From: a virus
Length of the DNA: 56,952 bases
Direction: 5' to 3' (one strand)
Virus record (IMG/VR): IMGVR_UViG_3300042392_001320
Span: 1-56,952 of that record
Of the stretch, positions 37,991-45,796 are shown piece by piece; position 1 is the first letter of the stretch; each line of letters begins with the position of its first letter. The notes below the pieces were generated by a model. The model was not told the origin of the DNA, ran no database searches, and worked only from the letters and a program-made list of their open reading frames with translations. The position numbers and the translations under genes were made by a program.

Positions 37991-38245
37991 TTCTGGCACA
38001 TTTCAGGGGTTTACTTAGTGAACATTAGGTAAACAGTTATCCACAGAGTTATCCACAGGTCGCCCAGCCTCCCTCCCCCGCCTCCCCTCCCTATCCTATC
38101 GGGTGGCAGGGACATTTGTCAAGCCGACACGCCGATAGAATTATAACAATTTTGTTATAAAAGAATTGCCCAAAATACCCTAAAAATGGTCAAAAATGTC
38201 GGGGGTATGTGATAGGTTTAGAGTATAGAAAGAAAGGTTATAAAA
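37991..38245. other. Divergent intergenic region, candidate replication origin
   Basis: Transcription diverges here: minus genes to the left, plus genes to the right. Two perfect DnaA boxes TTATCCACA at 38037-38045 and 38049-38057 are followed by a C-rich tract (38063-38091, G-quadruplex-prone on the minus strand), the TTGTCAAGCCGACACGCCG repeat, and the 20-bp palindrome at 38141. Confidence 0.68.
38141..38160. promoter_or_regulatory. Perfect palindrome, likely operator
   Basis: TTATAACAA-TT-TTGTTATAA: 9-bp arms, 2-base centre, AT-only apart from the C/G pair. It lies between the two divergent gene blocks. TTATAACAATTT recurs at 39211 and, reversed, at 26466. Confidence 0.65.
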
Positions 38246-38392
38246 ATGAACAAGATGAAAATACAAGAACAAAGATTAGCAATTTGCGAGATTTGCGATA
38301 ACTACACCACTCAAGTTTGGGTAGAAGAAGCCAAAGAATTTGGCTGTGAGATTTGCTTTGACGCTTACGGCGTAGAGCTAATGGAATTCTAG
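38246..38392 (+). CDS. Zinc-ribbon microprotein, 48 aa
   Basis: CEICDNY and CEICFDA, 20 residues apart, form the two knuckles. AAAGG precedes the start. First gene of a short plus-strand operon. Confidence 0.75.
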   Translation: MNKMKIQEQRLAICEICDNYTTQVWVEEAKEFGCEICFDAYGVELMEF

Positions 38393-38406
38393 AAAGGAAT
38401 TAGAAA

Positions 38407-38556
38407 ATGAATAAATTACAATTACAAAAACAATACGACGCTATGGCAAAAGTTGCCAAAAGCTCAATAGCTCTTGGCGTAGAACTTACGCCACAATTCC
38501 AAAGTGAGTTGCTATCACTAACTAAGTTAGTCAAAAGTATCGGGGGTAGAGTGTGA
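38407..38556 (+). CDS. Small helical protein, 49 aa
   Basis: MNKLQLQKQYDAMAKVAKS, then LTPQFQSELLSLTKLV. Follows a repeated AGAAAGGAATTAGAAA leader. Overlaps the next start. Confidence 0.68.
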   Translation: MNKLQLQKQYDAMAKVAKSSIALGVELTPQFQSELLSLTKLVKSIGGRV

Positions 38557-38654
38557 TAACTCTCACCTTTGACACTTGGGAAGAATACGACAATGCTATT
38601 TCTTCTATCACCTCACTAACAATCGCAATAGCAGAAAAGGAAAAAAATAAATGA
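38553..38654 (+). CDS. Small protein, 33 aa (GTG start)
   Basis: ITLTFDTWEEYDNAISSIT; GGGGG lies seven bases upstream of the GTG. Overlaps neighbours by 4 bases on both sides, as expected in a coupled operon. Confidence 0.55.
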   Translation: MITLTFDTWEEYDNAISSITSLTIAIAEKEKNK

Positions 38655-38851
38655 CAGTAGCAATGAGAATTTGGACTTGTAAGGGTTGCGAGTATTCCGA
38701 CAAGCAGGTTGGAACTTATTACAAGATGAAAAAAAGTTGGGACACAATTCACACTTTAGAATTTTGTAAAAACAAAAAAGCTGAAAATGCTTTTGTGAAA
38801 ATGTTTGACAATGCGGAAGATGCTTTGGCAAGTCTAAGCATTATCAAATAA
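38651..38851 (+). CDS. Small protein with Cys pair
   Basis: 66 aa. MRIWTCKGCEYSDKQVG carries CxxC; a helical C-terminus follows. Last gene before a strong terminator. Confidence 0.7.
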   Translation: MTVAMRIWTCKGCEYSDKQVGTYYKMKKSWDTIHTLEFCKNKKAENAFVKMFDNAEDALASLSIIK

Positions 38852-38862
38852 AAAATAAAAAG

Positions 38863-38908
38863 GTGGCGCCAGTCAAAAATAAAATGCTGGCACCACTCAT
38901 TATTTTTT
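38863..38908 (+). terminator. Strong Rho-independent terminator
   Basis: GTGGCGCCAG (38863-38872) pairs with CTGGCACCAC (38887-38896), one mismatch, then TCATTATTTTTTT. Ends the 38.2-38.9 kb operon. Confidence 0.9.
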
Positions 38909-39034
38909 TGGTTGGCGTGTGTGCGCTATAAGAAAAGCAAATTTTTTTATTCAATTTCTGCATCATACATAACTAACAAATATTCAGATTTTCCCTAATT
39001 TGAAATATTTTTCAGATTTCCAGGGTATTCAAAG

Positions 39035-39043
39035 TTATCCACA
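39035..39043 (+). promoter_or_regulatory. Single DnaA box
   Basis: TTATCCACA, perfect match, in an AT-rich non-coding stretch just upstream of the micro-genes at 39084. Confidence 0.6.
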
Positions 39044-39083
39044 GGTCCTTCTCCTGATCCATCAAAAGGAGTATAATAGATAC

Positions 39084-39164
39084 ATGGATATAGCAACGAT
39101 GTTATTTTTGGGGGTATGCTCAATCTGCATCTATGTCCTGATCATTAATAAAGATAGGGATTAA
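39084..39164 (+). CDS. Membrane micropeptide, 26 aa
   Basis: MDIATMLFLGVCSICIYVLII and a charged tail NKDRD: one TM helix with two Cys. Leaderless: TATAAT (39072-39077) lies six bases before ATG. Confidence 0.62.
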   Translation: MDIATMLFLGVCSICIYVLIINKDRD

Positions 39165-39166
39165 TC

Positions 39167-39208
39167 ATGGATTGCAATTGCGATAACTGCAAATGTGGTA
39201 AGAACTAA
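39167..39208 (+). CDS. Cys-rich micropeptide, 13 aa
   Basis: MDCNCDNCKCGKN: four Cys in 8 residues (CxCxxCxC), metallothionein-like. It starts two bases after the TM micropeptide, with which it would be co-transcribed. Confidence 0.45.
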   Translation: MDCNCDNCKCGKN

Positions 39209-39213
39209 TATTA

Positions 39214-39270
39214 TAACAATTTGGTAACGAAATAGTTACAATTTGGTAACATAATAGGCCTTGGGCCTAT
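39214..39270. promoter_or_regulatory. Paired 15-bp repeats followed by a palindromic terminator
   Basis: TAACAATTTGGTAAC at 39214-39228 and TTACAATTTGGTAAC at 39236-39250 are 22 bases apart, two helical turns. ATAGGCC-TTG-GGCCTAT follows at 39254-39270 with a T-rich tail. Probable operator pair plus terminator; 39271-39473 holds nothing else recognisable. Confidence 0.6.
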
Positions 39271-39473
39271 CTTCTTTCATGCTATAAGCATATAAATTTT
39301 TCGGGTACAAATCAGGACATTTCTCCTGATAGTCAAAAACCCTCATTATCAATTACACACATATAACTCTATAAAGCCATACAAGCCTTCTCTGAGGACT
39401 TTTGACACATCTGGCATACTGGAAGACGTATTTGATATTTGAAGCCCGTATAGAGGCGTACAGCGATTTTATA

Positions 39474-39674
39474 TTACCATTTGCCGATAGGACATTTTGC
39501 TTCTAAGAGCGTACTCTTTAATTCCATAAAGCATCCACACTTACTACATCTTTTTGTTCTAGGTCTGAATGCTGGACATACCTTGCAAATTTCTAGTCTT
39601 TGCTCAATAAGCGCTTGGTCACTTCTAGGCTGGCTAGGATCAAATAGATCAAAAAAGGTTACGTCATCAGCCAT
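39474..39674 (-). CDS. Small zinc-binding protein (DUF6171-like)
   Basis: 66 aa. RLEICKVCPAF, RCSKCGCFMELKSTL and CPIGKW make a five-to-six-Cys site. A paralogue in the tail module (44386) shares the layout. Leaderless: TGCTATAAT (hexamer 39681-39686) on the minus strand. Confidence 0.82.
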   Translation of the reverse strand: MADDVTFFDLFDPSQPRSDQALIEQRLEICKVCPAFRPRTKRCSKCGCFMELKSTLLEAKCPIGKW

Positions 39675-39837
39675 ATATTAATTATAGCACCTGTTCCTAC
39701 ATAGTGCATTTGTAATGCATATTTTGTAGGTATGTGTTTTGTATCTCTATTATCGCCGTGCTTAAAATCGTCGAAACTTAAATACTTTTTTACGCCGAGC
39801 TTTTATGTTTCATAAACGCTATTATAATTAAACCATT

Positions 39838-40089
39838 ATGAATATGCTCGAATCCTTAGTGGCTGTTATTGTAGGTATTATATCTATTCTGGGTTCCCTG
39901 GCTTTTGGAATCAAGTGGCTAGTAAAGCACTATTTTGCTGAATTAAGACCTAATGGAGGATCTTCTTTAAAAGATCAGGTTAACAGACTAGAAAACCAAC
40001 ATTCAAAACTGGAATCAAAAGTTGATAAAATTTATGATATTTTGCTAGAACAGACAAAACCAGTCACAGTTGTTAAAACGAAAAAGTGA
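39838..40089 (+). CDS. Holin- or spanin-like membrane protein
   Basis: 83 aa. TM helix at ~5-28, then a coiled coil (LKDQVNRLENQHSKLESKVDKIYDIL): one-TM plus coiled-coil layout of XhlA-type lysis proteins. TATAAT nine bases before the start. Confidence 0.7.
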   Translation: MNMLESLVAVIVGIISILGSLAFGIKWLVKHYFAELRPNGGSSLKDQVNRLENQHSKLESKVDKIYDILLEQTKPVTVVKTKK

Positions 40090-40237
40090 TTATTATATAT
40101 AATATATAAACTATACTATATACTTTATATTCTTATACACTTTATATCATATATATCTTAAAACCTAATTATAACAATATACCACACTTTTTATTTTTAA
40201 GTGCAAATACTTTATAACGATATTATAACGTTTGATA

Positions 40238-40310
40238 TGTTATAATCTATAAGGCTAATACTCGGGTTTGTCTCTCATACCCACCAACCTGAGTATTAGT
40301 CTTTTTAACG
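40238..40310 (+). ncRNA. Candidate short terminated RNA (~55 nt)
   Basis: TGTTATAAT (40238-40246) would start RNA near 40253. CTAATACTCGGGTT (40255-40268) pairs with AACCTGAGTATTAG (40286-40299), one mismatch, followed by TCTTTTT. A promoter directly attached to a terminator leaves only a hairpin RNA: a small RNA, decoy or attenuator ahead of the tail genes. Confidence 0.6.
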
Positions 40311-40333
40311 TTTTCTGTGATATAATCAATATT

Positions 40334-40714
40334 ATGACTATGTCTATACCTGAATCATTTGGCAATACCCCAGCAATAGTTAAATGGAACATTGTTCGTG
40401 GGGATACAGCTAGGCTGCGTGTAGATTTTCTTCAAAATGATGAAACAACTATTTTTAACATAAGTACTTGGAACTTTGCATCTACAACATATGATAATTT
40501 TGGAGATATTCTAGACTCTTTGACAGTTGAAAAGGGGTCAGGATATGTTAATATTATTGCCCCGCCAGAAATTACTTCTGCTTGGGGAGCTGGCTATAAC
40601 AAGACAGTAGCCGAGATTGCTTTTGATCTAGAAGTACAGATTGGTGATATAATCTGGACTCCAGTTCTTGGAACAATCAAGGTAGCTGCTGATGTCACGG
40701 CGGGAACTCTATAA
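40334..40714 (+). CDS. BppU-like baseplate/tail protein, copy A
   Basis: 126 aa. IVKWNIVRGDTARLRVDF begins an immunoglobulin-like domain as in BppU N-termini; copies B (40803) and C (44671) share the RGDT strand. Leaderless: TGATATAAT, seven bases before ATG 40334; a longer upstream frame is in the hairpin RNA region and unlikely. Confidence 0.75.
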   Translation: MTMSIPESFGNTPAIVKWNIVRGDTARLRVDFLQNDETTIFNISTWNFASTTYDNFGDILDSLTVEKGSGYVNIIAPPEITSAWGAGYNKTVAEIAFDLEVQIGDIIWTPVLGTIKVAADVTAGTL

Positions 40715-40794
40715 TGGCAACCGTAAAGATTTCAACAGTAAAAACTAACTTACCACCAGTAATCAAAGTACAAGGCAAGGTCTACAAGGTTTAA
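40714..40794 (+). CDS. Basic micropeptide, 26 aa
   Basis: MATVKISTVKTNLPPVIKVQ. Start overlaps the previous stop, AAGGAG of the next gene follows its stop. It resembles the N-terminus of the 74-aa gene at 45081, in the same relative position. Confidence 0.6.
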   Translation: MATVKISTVKTNLPPVIKVQGKVYKV

Positions 40795-40802
40795 GGAGAA
40801 TC

Positions 40803-41192
40803 ATGGCATTTCCAGCAGTTTTTAATATTTCATATTACAGGGGTGACACCTATGAATTTAGGATATACCCGAAAGATGCTAGCGGTAATCAATTCCCTTT
40901 GACTGGCTATAACCCAATTTCTGGTGCAAAGTTTACAATGTCAACAGAGCGTGGACAGTCTGGAATTAGCGATCAGCTACAGGGCTATGCCAGAATATCT
41001 TCAGATGCAACCTACATTGATTGCGCCATACTTCCAGAAAATGGAATAGACATGGACTTTAGCCTAAACTACGTTTATGACGTACAAATTTTTAAATCTG
41101 GATCACCATATGACAGCGTGATAACACTTCTTACTGGAACAATATCTGTTACAGAACAAATTACTGGCGCTTCGGAGGCGTTCTTAAGCTAA
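40803..41192 (+). CDS. BppU-like baseplate/tail protein, copy B
   Basis: 129 aa. FNISYYRGDTYEFRIY and a YDVQIF strand near residue 100 match copy A. AAGGAG upstream; its stop overlaps the next start. Confidence 0.78.
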   Translation: MAFPAVFNISYYRGDTYEFRIYPKDASGNQFPLTGYNPISGAKFTMSTERGQSGISDQLQGYARISSDATYIDCAILPENGIDMDFSLNYVYDVQIFKSGSPYDSVITLLTGTISVTEQITGASEAFLS

Positions 41193-42046
41193 TGGTAGAC
41201 ATATTATTATCGAATGAAACTCTATCTATTTTTGGTGGCCCAGCATCAGTAGACGTTAACGTTGACTATGGAGCTCCAGGAGTTCGTGGTAGTCTTATTT
41301 TTACTGGCCCAGGAAAACCAACAGATGTAGCTGTAACTTTTTCAACTGCACCGCTACCACAAGATCTTTATATAAACCTACTGCCATCCGACTTTGAGTT
41401 TTTGTTTTTATACCAGTATGGCAGTGTAAATGGAACTCTTGGTTGGTCAAAACTATTAAGACTTATTCCAAGCACAGCTCTTGCCAATATACCAGTTGTG
41501 TTTATTGATGGAATTGCTAGGACAGTTGTTCCTACAGAATATGCTTTAACATATATAGCAGCAATTCCCCCAACTGTTCCAGCAACTCCAACTTCAGAAA
41601 TTATAGATGGTATTCTTGCTGTAACTACTATAAGTTCTACGGCGCCATCCACACCAACAGCTGGAATGTTTTGGCTAGATATTAGCCAATCCCCATCACC
41701 AATACTAAAAGCTTACTCTGGAACTGCTTGGATAAATTTTGCAACAATACAAACTGGTTTATTTTTTCCAATTGCTTCTTACTTTAGCGCAGAGGAGATT
41801 GCGCTTGGAGCAACTTCTGGTTTTAACGTTCAGTATATAATTAGAAACGAAACCCCAATATCCTCTGGTATAACAATATCTCCTTTAACAACAATTGGCT
41901 CTACACTTTATCTTCCAGTTAATATAACAGCAACAGAGACCATTCCCTTTAGTCCTGGATCGTTGTTAACTTGGCAAAAAGTAAATGGTGTAAGAGACTT
42001 AAACTTTGTTCTTGTTGCAGGTATTGGAAATCTGCCACTAATTTAG
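41192..42046 (+). CDS. Tail/fibre protein
   Basis: 284 aa, Ser/Thr/Pro/Gly-rich beta protein. VDYGAPGVRGSLIFTGPGKP is a collagen-like start; TPTAGMFWLDISQSPSPILKAYSG in the middle resembles carbohydrate- or tip-binding modules of phage fibres. No signal peptide. Part of the continuous tail operon. Confidence 0.75.
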   Translation: MVDILLSNETLSIFGGPASVDVNVDYGAPGVRGSLIFTGPGKPTDVAVTFSTAPLPQDLYINLLPSDFEFLFLYQYGSVNGTLGWSKLLRLIPSTALANIPVVFIDGIARTVVPTEYALTYIAAIPPTVPATPTSEIIDGILAVTTISSTAPSTPTAGMFWLDISQSPSPILKAYSGTAWINFATIQTGLFFPIASYFSAEEIALGATSGFNVQYIIRNETPISSGITISPLTTIGSTLYLPVNITATETIPFSPGSLLTWQKVNGVRDLNFVLVAGIGNLPLI

Positions 42047-42080
42047 TATATTGTGATAAAATTTAAGAAGGTGATTGATT

Positions 42081-42569
42081 ATGGCAGAAAATATTGATAA
42101 CGCTGGCGGTAGTGGGCCATATAACACCAGCATTCCAGAATTATCAGAAAATGCAAACATTCAAGATGCCTTAAGAATTTACCATTATGGTACAAAAATT
42201 CCACCAATAAACATGGCTGCAGTTCTAGAAAACTCTATAGCTGGACACTTAAAAGCTGTATCTAATCGTGTGGTTAGTCTAGAAACTACTGGTATTGGTT
42301 CTGTTTATTCTTCTTCAATTCCTACCCCACAAAATCTAGCACAAACAGCCATCCCAGATGGATTTGTTTGGGTTGACGCAACTTCATCTGCACCAACTTT
42401 TAATATTAATGGCCTGACACCAGTTGCAGTTGCAAGATATCAGACAACTACTCCAACTGGAACTATTGCAGAGGGTTCTCTCTGGGTAGACAAGGGCTCT
42501 GACCCACTAACCATGTACGTTTATGACGGAACCGTTGGATGGAAAGAAATAGGCGGTGACATGAGCTAA
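42081..42569 (+). CDS. Tail/fibre protein
   Basis: 162 aa. Low-complexity first half, then PTGTIAEGSLWVDKGSDPLTMYVYDGTVGWKEIGG, a beta module like that in the preceding gene. TGATAAAAT precedes it with an 18-base leader. Overlaps the next start (TAATG). Confidence 0.75.
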   Translation: MAENIDNAGGSGPYNTSIPELSENANIQDALRIYHYGTKIPPINMAAVLENSIAGHLKAVSNRVVSLETTGIGSVYSSSIPTPQNLAQTAIPDGFVWVDATSSAPTFNINGLTPVAVARYQTTTPTGTIAEGSLWVDKGSDPLTMYVYDGTVGWKEIGGDMS

Positions 42570-43198
42570 TGGCTACAATTGATTCCGTTGGAAAAGTTGC
42601 TTATGTATACGATCTGTCAGACGACAAATGGTATCCAGTTGCTGGATATGCAAGCACAACCGTGCCGTATTCTTGGTCTGGAGTCCATGATTTTACAAAT
42701 ACTGTAAACTTTGCTTCTGTATTGAATGCAAAAGCTGGGGTAAATAATTTTTTAAACCCAAACTCTAGAGATACCGTTATTACTTCACCAACAAATGGTC
42801 TTGTTGCATTTGTTAGACAGACAGATGATGGGGCAGTCTTAAATCAAATTCAGTATTACTTTAATGGATCTTGGAGAGTTTATGGAGACAATGCCCAGTT
42901 GTTTACAAAGTCATCAAACTTTACATTATCGTTATCAGATTCTGGAAGAACTTTAGACGTTGACTCTGCAACAGCAGTAACTGTTACAATACCAACCAAT
43001 GCTTCTGTGCCATTTCTAACAGGAACTCAGATTGCCTTTATTCAAACTGGTGCTGGACAATTAATTTTTACCGCAGCAAGCGGGGTCACACTTCTAAGTA
43101 AAAACTCTAATAAAAAAGTTGCTGCAAGGTATTCTCCAGCAACTCTGATAAAAAGAGATACAGATACCTGGATTTTAATCGGTGATTTGACGGCATAG
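42569..43198 (+). CDS. Tail fibre with C-terminal tip domain
   Basis: 209 aa. The last ~75 residues (VTVTIPTNASVPFLTGTQIAF ... ATLIKRDTDTWILIGDL) recur at the end of the 694-aa fibre (49879), so this is a mobile tip domain, possibly receptor binding. Confidence 0.8.
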   Translation: MATIDSVGKVAYVYDLSDDKWYPVAGYASTTVPYSWSGVHDFTNTVNFASVLNAKAGVNNFLNPNSRDTVITSPTNGLVAFVRQTDDGAVLNQIQYYFNGSWRVYGDNAQLFTKSSNFTLSLSDSGRTLDVDSATAVTVTIPTNASVPFLTGTQIAFIQTGAGQLIFTAASGVTLLSKNSNKKVAARYSPATLIKRDTDTWILIGDLTA

Positions 43199-43205
43199 GA
43201 TAGCC

Positions 43206-44099
43206 ATGTTAGGTTTTGTTGCTAGGTATGGCTCATCTAAAGGAATGGTTGCTGTTCCTGATTTTTCAGGACTTACTAGTGGCACGGTAACAACCCAACT
43301 GGCATCTTCAGGGCTAACTCTCGATAGTCTTTCTGGACTAATTGCTACAAACAATTCTTTACAAGGTGGCAAAGCCCTATCTCAGCAACCAGCTGCAGGA
43401 ACTTTGGTAGACTACGAAACACCAATTCTTGTAAACTTTGGAAACTTTATTGCAGATACAATAACGACAGGGCCATGTGAAACTTATGGAGAAGAATCTG
43501 CAGCCACAGCTTCATGCGAGGGTAAGCTGACTGTTTATGCAAACAAAATAACCAAACGTAGAAAAACAATAACTGTAACAAACAACATTACTGGGGTAAC
43601 AACAACGTCTTATGATAATAATTGTACTGATAGAGTTATTAGTACTCCTAGTGCCTATGTAGACGGTAGTTGTGGTTATGTTACTCCACCAACTACATGC
43701 ACAGCAACAACAAATTATGGAGCATACAGCGTTTGCAATGCAGCCTTTGCACTTAGCTCATCTGGAACAAAAGAGAGGACAGTATCAGGAACTAACAAAG
43801 ATTGCAGTACATTTTCTTATACACAGTATACGGCTTGCTGCCAAGCGGTATGCGGTTCCTGGTCACCATGGAGCACTGTTCCAAGCGATACCAATAAAGA
43901 GCAAAGAGCAAGAACTTGTCAAAACACAGATTGTACTACGTATTTAGATAGAGATTCAAGGTGTAAGACAAATACTGTTATTACTTACGGTGGGTGTGGG
44001 TCTAAAAAAACAAGAATTAGAACAACAAAAGTATATGACGCATGTACTGGTAACCTAATATCCAGCAGCTCAACAACAATATCCTGCAACGCAGTCTGA
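43206..44099 (+). CDS. PASTA plus Cys-rich protein with thrombospondin-like segment
   Basis: 297 aa. PASTA domain at ~15-80 (VPDFSGLTSGTVTTQLASSGL); the last ~200 residues are very Cys-rich and include CGSWSPWSTVPS ... EQRARTC, which has the W..WS and RxRxC layout of thrombospondin type 1 repeats. Such Cys need an oxidising outside environment, so it is probably displayed on the virion and binds the host surface. Confidence 0.78.
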   Translation: MLGFVARYGSSKGMVAVPDFSGLTSGTVTTQLASSGLTLDSLSGLIATNNSLQGGKALSQQPAAGTLVDYETPILVNFGNFIADTITTGPCETYGEESAATASCEGKLTVYANKITKRRKTITVTNNITGVTTTSYDNNCTDRVISTPSAYVDGSCGYVTPPTTCTATTNYGAYSVCNAAFALSSSGTKERTVSGTNKDCSTFSYTQYTACCQAVCGSWSPWSTVPSDTNKEQRARTCQNTDCTTYLDRDSRCKTNTVITYGGCGSKKTRIRTTKVYDACTGNLISSSSTTISCNAV

Positions 44100-44116
44100 T
44101 ATGATATAATTTTCTA

Positions 44117-44386
44117 ATGGATGAGATGACACAAAAAGAAAATTTTGAAACAGAACAGACCCAAAGACCTCAAAGAGTCTTTGCTTTAGTTACAGATAAT
44201 GAAGTCTTTCACAAATGGTATGTAGAAGAAAATTATTCTGATCCAATCATGGCATCGTTAATTTATGGGCTTCAATCTCAACCAGTAGTTATTGACATTA
44301 CTGATAAAAATTATGATGAAATTGGTTTTGGATGGACTGTAGATGGGGATAACTTTCTTCCCCCAGAAAATCCAGGGGACAACTAA
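44117..44386 (+). CDS. Phage tail-associated small protein
   Basis: 89 aa. FGWTVDGDNFLPPENP near the C-terminus is typical of small tail-linked phage proteins. Leaderless: TGATATAAT ends six bases before ATG. Stop overlaps the next start. Confidence 0.7.
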   Translation: MDEMTQKENFETEQTQRPQRVFALVTDNEVFHKWYVEENYSDPIMASLIYGLQSQPVVIDITDKNYDEIGFGWTVDGDNFLPPENPGDN

Positions 44387-44625
44387 TGGAAGAAAAACTT
44401 ACGCCATACCAGCAATGGAAAAAGAACCTTGGTACAACTAGACCGTGGGACTTGCTAAATCCTAAAACTGAATATGTTGAAGACGAAGAAGCTTCTAGAA
44501 GAATGGATATTTGCAAGGCATGCCCATTCTTAATTAAAGCAACTGGTCAGTGCAAAAAGTGTGGCTGCATAATGCATCTTAAGACAACGCTAAAGGGTGC
44601 AGAGTGTCCAGTGGGTAACTGGTAG
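44386..44625 (+). CDS. Small zinc-binding protein (DUF6171-like)
   Basis: 79 aa. RMDICKACPFL, QCKKCGCIMHLKTTL and CPVGNW match the protein at 39474 almost block for block. Function unknown; its tail-gene context is shared by phages that carry this family. Confidence 0.85.
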   Translation: MEEKLTPYQQWKKNLGTTRPWDLLNPKTEYVEDEEASRRMDICKACPFLIKATGQCKKCGCIMHLKTTLKGAECPVGNW

Positions 44626-44670
44626 CTTTTATAATCATTTTAAAGCTATATACTATGATATAATTTTATT

Positions 44671-45081
44671 ATGGCTACGCTCAGAGGATCTTCTAGTTCT
44701 TATAATGTGGGCAATACTCCTCCAAGGGTAACTTGGACTATTGTTCGTGGTGATACCGCTGCATTTAAGGTATACGTTACAGATGACGCAAAAGCCCCCT
44801 TGAATCTTGATGACTGGTCTATCTCAATGAAGATAAAGAGACCAACAAGTGGTGCAACCTCTGGAGTAATTACAGATGCCGCAACTTTAATTTTAACCCT
44901 AACTCCAGAACAGGACCCAGATGACCTGGCTGGAGAATTCACCGTATCTCTTACAGCGACCCAGTCACAAATTTTGCAAACTGGAGACATTTTTGATATA
45001 GAGCTATCTACAGCTCAAGATCAGATTGTTTGGACAGTAGCTCAGGGTAGCGTAATTATCCTAGAAGACGTTACTGACTAA
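44671..45081 (+). CDS. BppU-like baseplate/tail protein, copy C
   Basis: 136 aa. VTWTIVRGDTAAFKVYVTD and a DIFDIELSTAQDQIVWTVAQG strand pair match copies A and B. Leaderless: TGATATAAT, six bases before ATG. Confidence 0.78.
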   Translation: MATLRGSSSSYNVGNTPPRVTWTIVRGDTAAFKVYVTDDAKAPLNLDDWSISMKIKRPTSGATSGVITDAATLILTLTPEQDPDDLAGEFTVSLTATQSQILQTGDIFDIELSTAQDQIVWTVAQGSVIILEDVTD

Positions 45082-45305
45082 TGGCCTCTGCGGTTATATC
45101 CACTAAACAAAAACAAAAAGTCAGATCTTTAGGTACAAAAAACTACCCAATTGTTAAAATTTCCGAGGGTAAAAGAACCGCAAAAATTAGTGAAGTTCTT
45201 CCTTTTAGAATTAGATTTACTAACATAATGGTTCCAGGATACTCTGCAAGCAATCCAGCCCCAATTGGCATTGCCGTTATTGGCTTAAATAATTATATCC
45301 TTTAA
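45081..45305 (+). CDS. Small basic tail-linked protein
   Basis: 74 aa. Starts with Lys/Arg-rich strands (KQKQKVRSLG). Occupies the slot after a BppU-like gene, as the 26-aa gene does after copy A. No domain recognised. Confidence 0.7.
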   Translation: MASAVISTKQKQKVRSLGTKNYPIVKISEGKRTAKISEVLPFRIRFTNIMVPGYSASNPAPIGIAVIGLNNYIL

Positions 45306-45332
45306 AATTACAAACAATGATATAATACTAGT

Positions 45333-45779
45333 ATGGCCAAGATTAACTTAAACACGCTAAAATCAAAATTTGAGACAGGGGATAAGCCTACTGGGCAAGA
45401 CTACGTAGACCTTATTGATACATTAGCTGCTCAAGCAACGGATCTTGGCTCAGATGGAAACAATGAGAATATTGTTTCTGGTATTGAAAACACGACAGTT
45501 TTAGAAAGTATTCCAGTAGCAAGCTGGAGACTCGTAAAGTATATGGTTTCTTTGTCAAAAACGACAGGCGGAGCTAATAAATTTTACGCAACAGAATTTA
45601 CCATATTGATTGATGGAACAAACATTAACATTAGTCAGTATGGAATTATAGACAATGATGGGGATATAGGAACCGTTGATGTCTCAAGGGTAGGATCAAA
45701 CTTAGTATTAAGTATTATTCCAAACCCTGCAGTTAAGCCAGTCACAGCACGATTCGCTCGTGTTGGACTTAAGGCATAA
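45333..45779 (+). CDS. Tail fibre tip-like protein
   Basis: 148 aa. N-terminal helix (LNTLKSKFETGDKPTGQDYVDLID) then a beta domain (SWRLVKYMVSLSKTTGG) whose pattern resembles the last ~110 residues of the following 629-aa fibre. Leaderless: TGATATAAT, six bases before ATG. Confidence 0.75.
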   Translation: MAKINLNTLKSKFETGDKPTGQDYVDLIDTLAAQATDLGSDGNNENIVSGIENTTVLESIPVASWRLVKYMVSLSKTTGGANKFYATEFTILIDGTNINISQYGIIDNDGDIGTVDVSRVGSNLVLSIIPNPAVKPVTARFARVGLKA

Positions 45780-45796
45780 AATAAGGAGATAAACCC

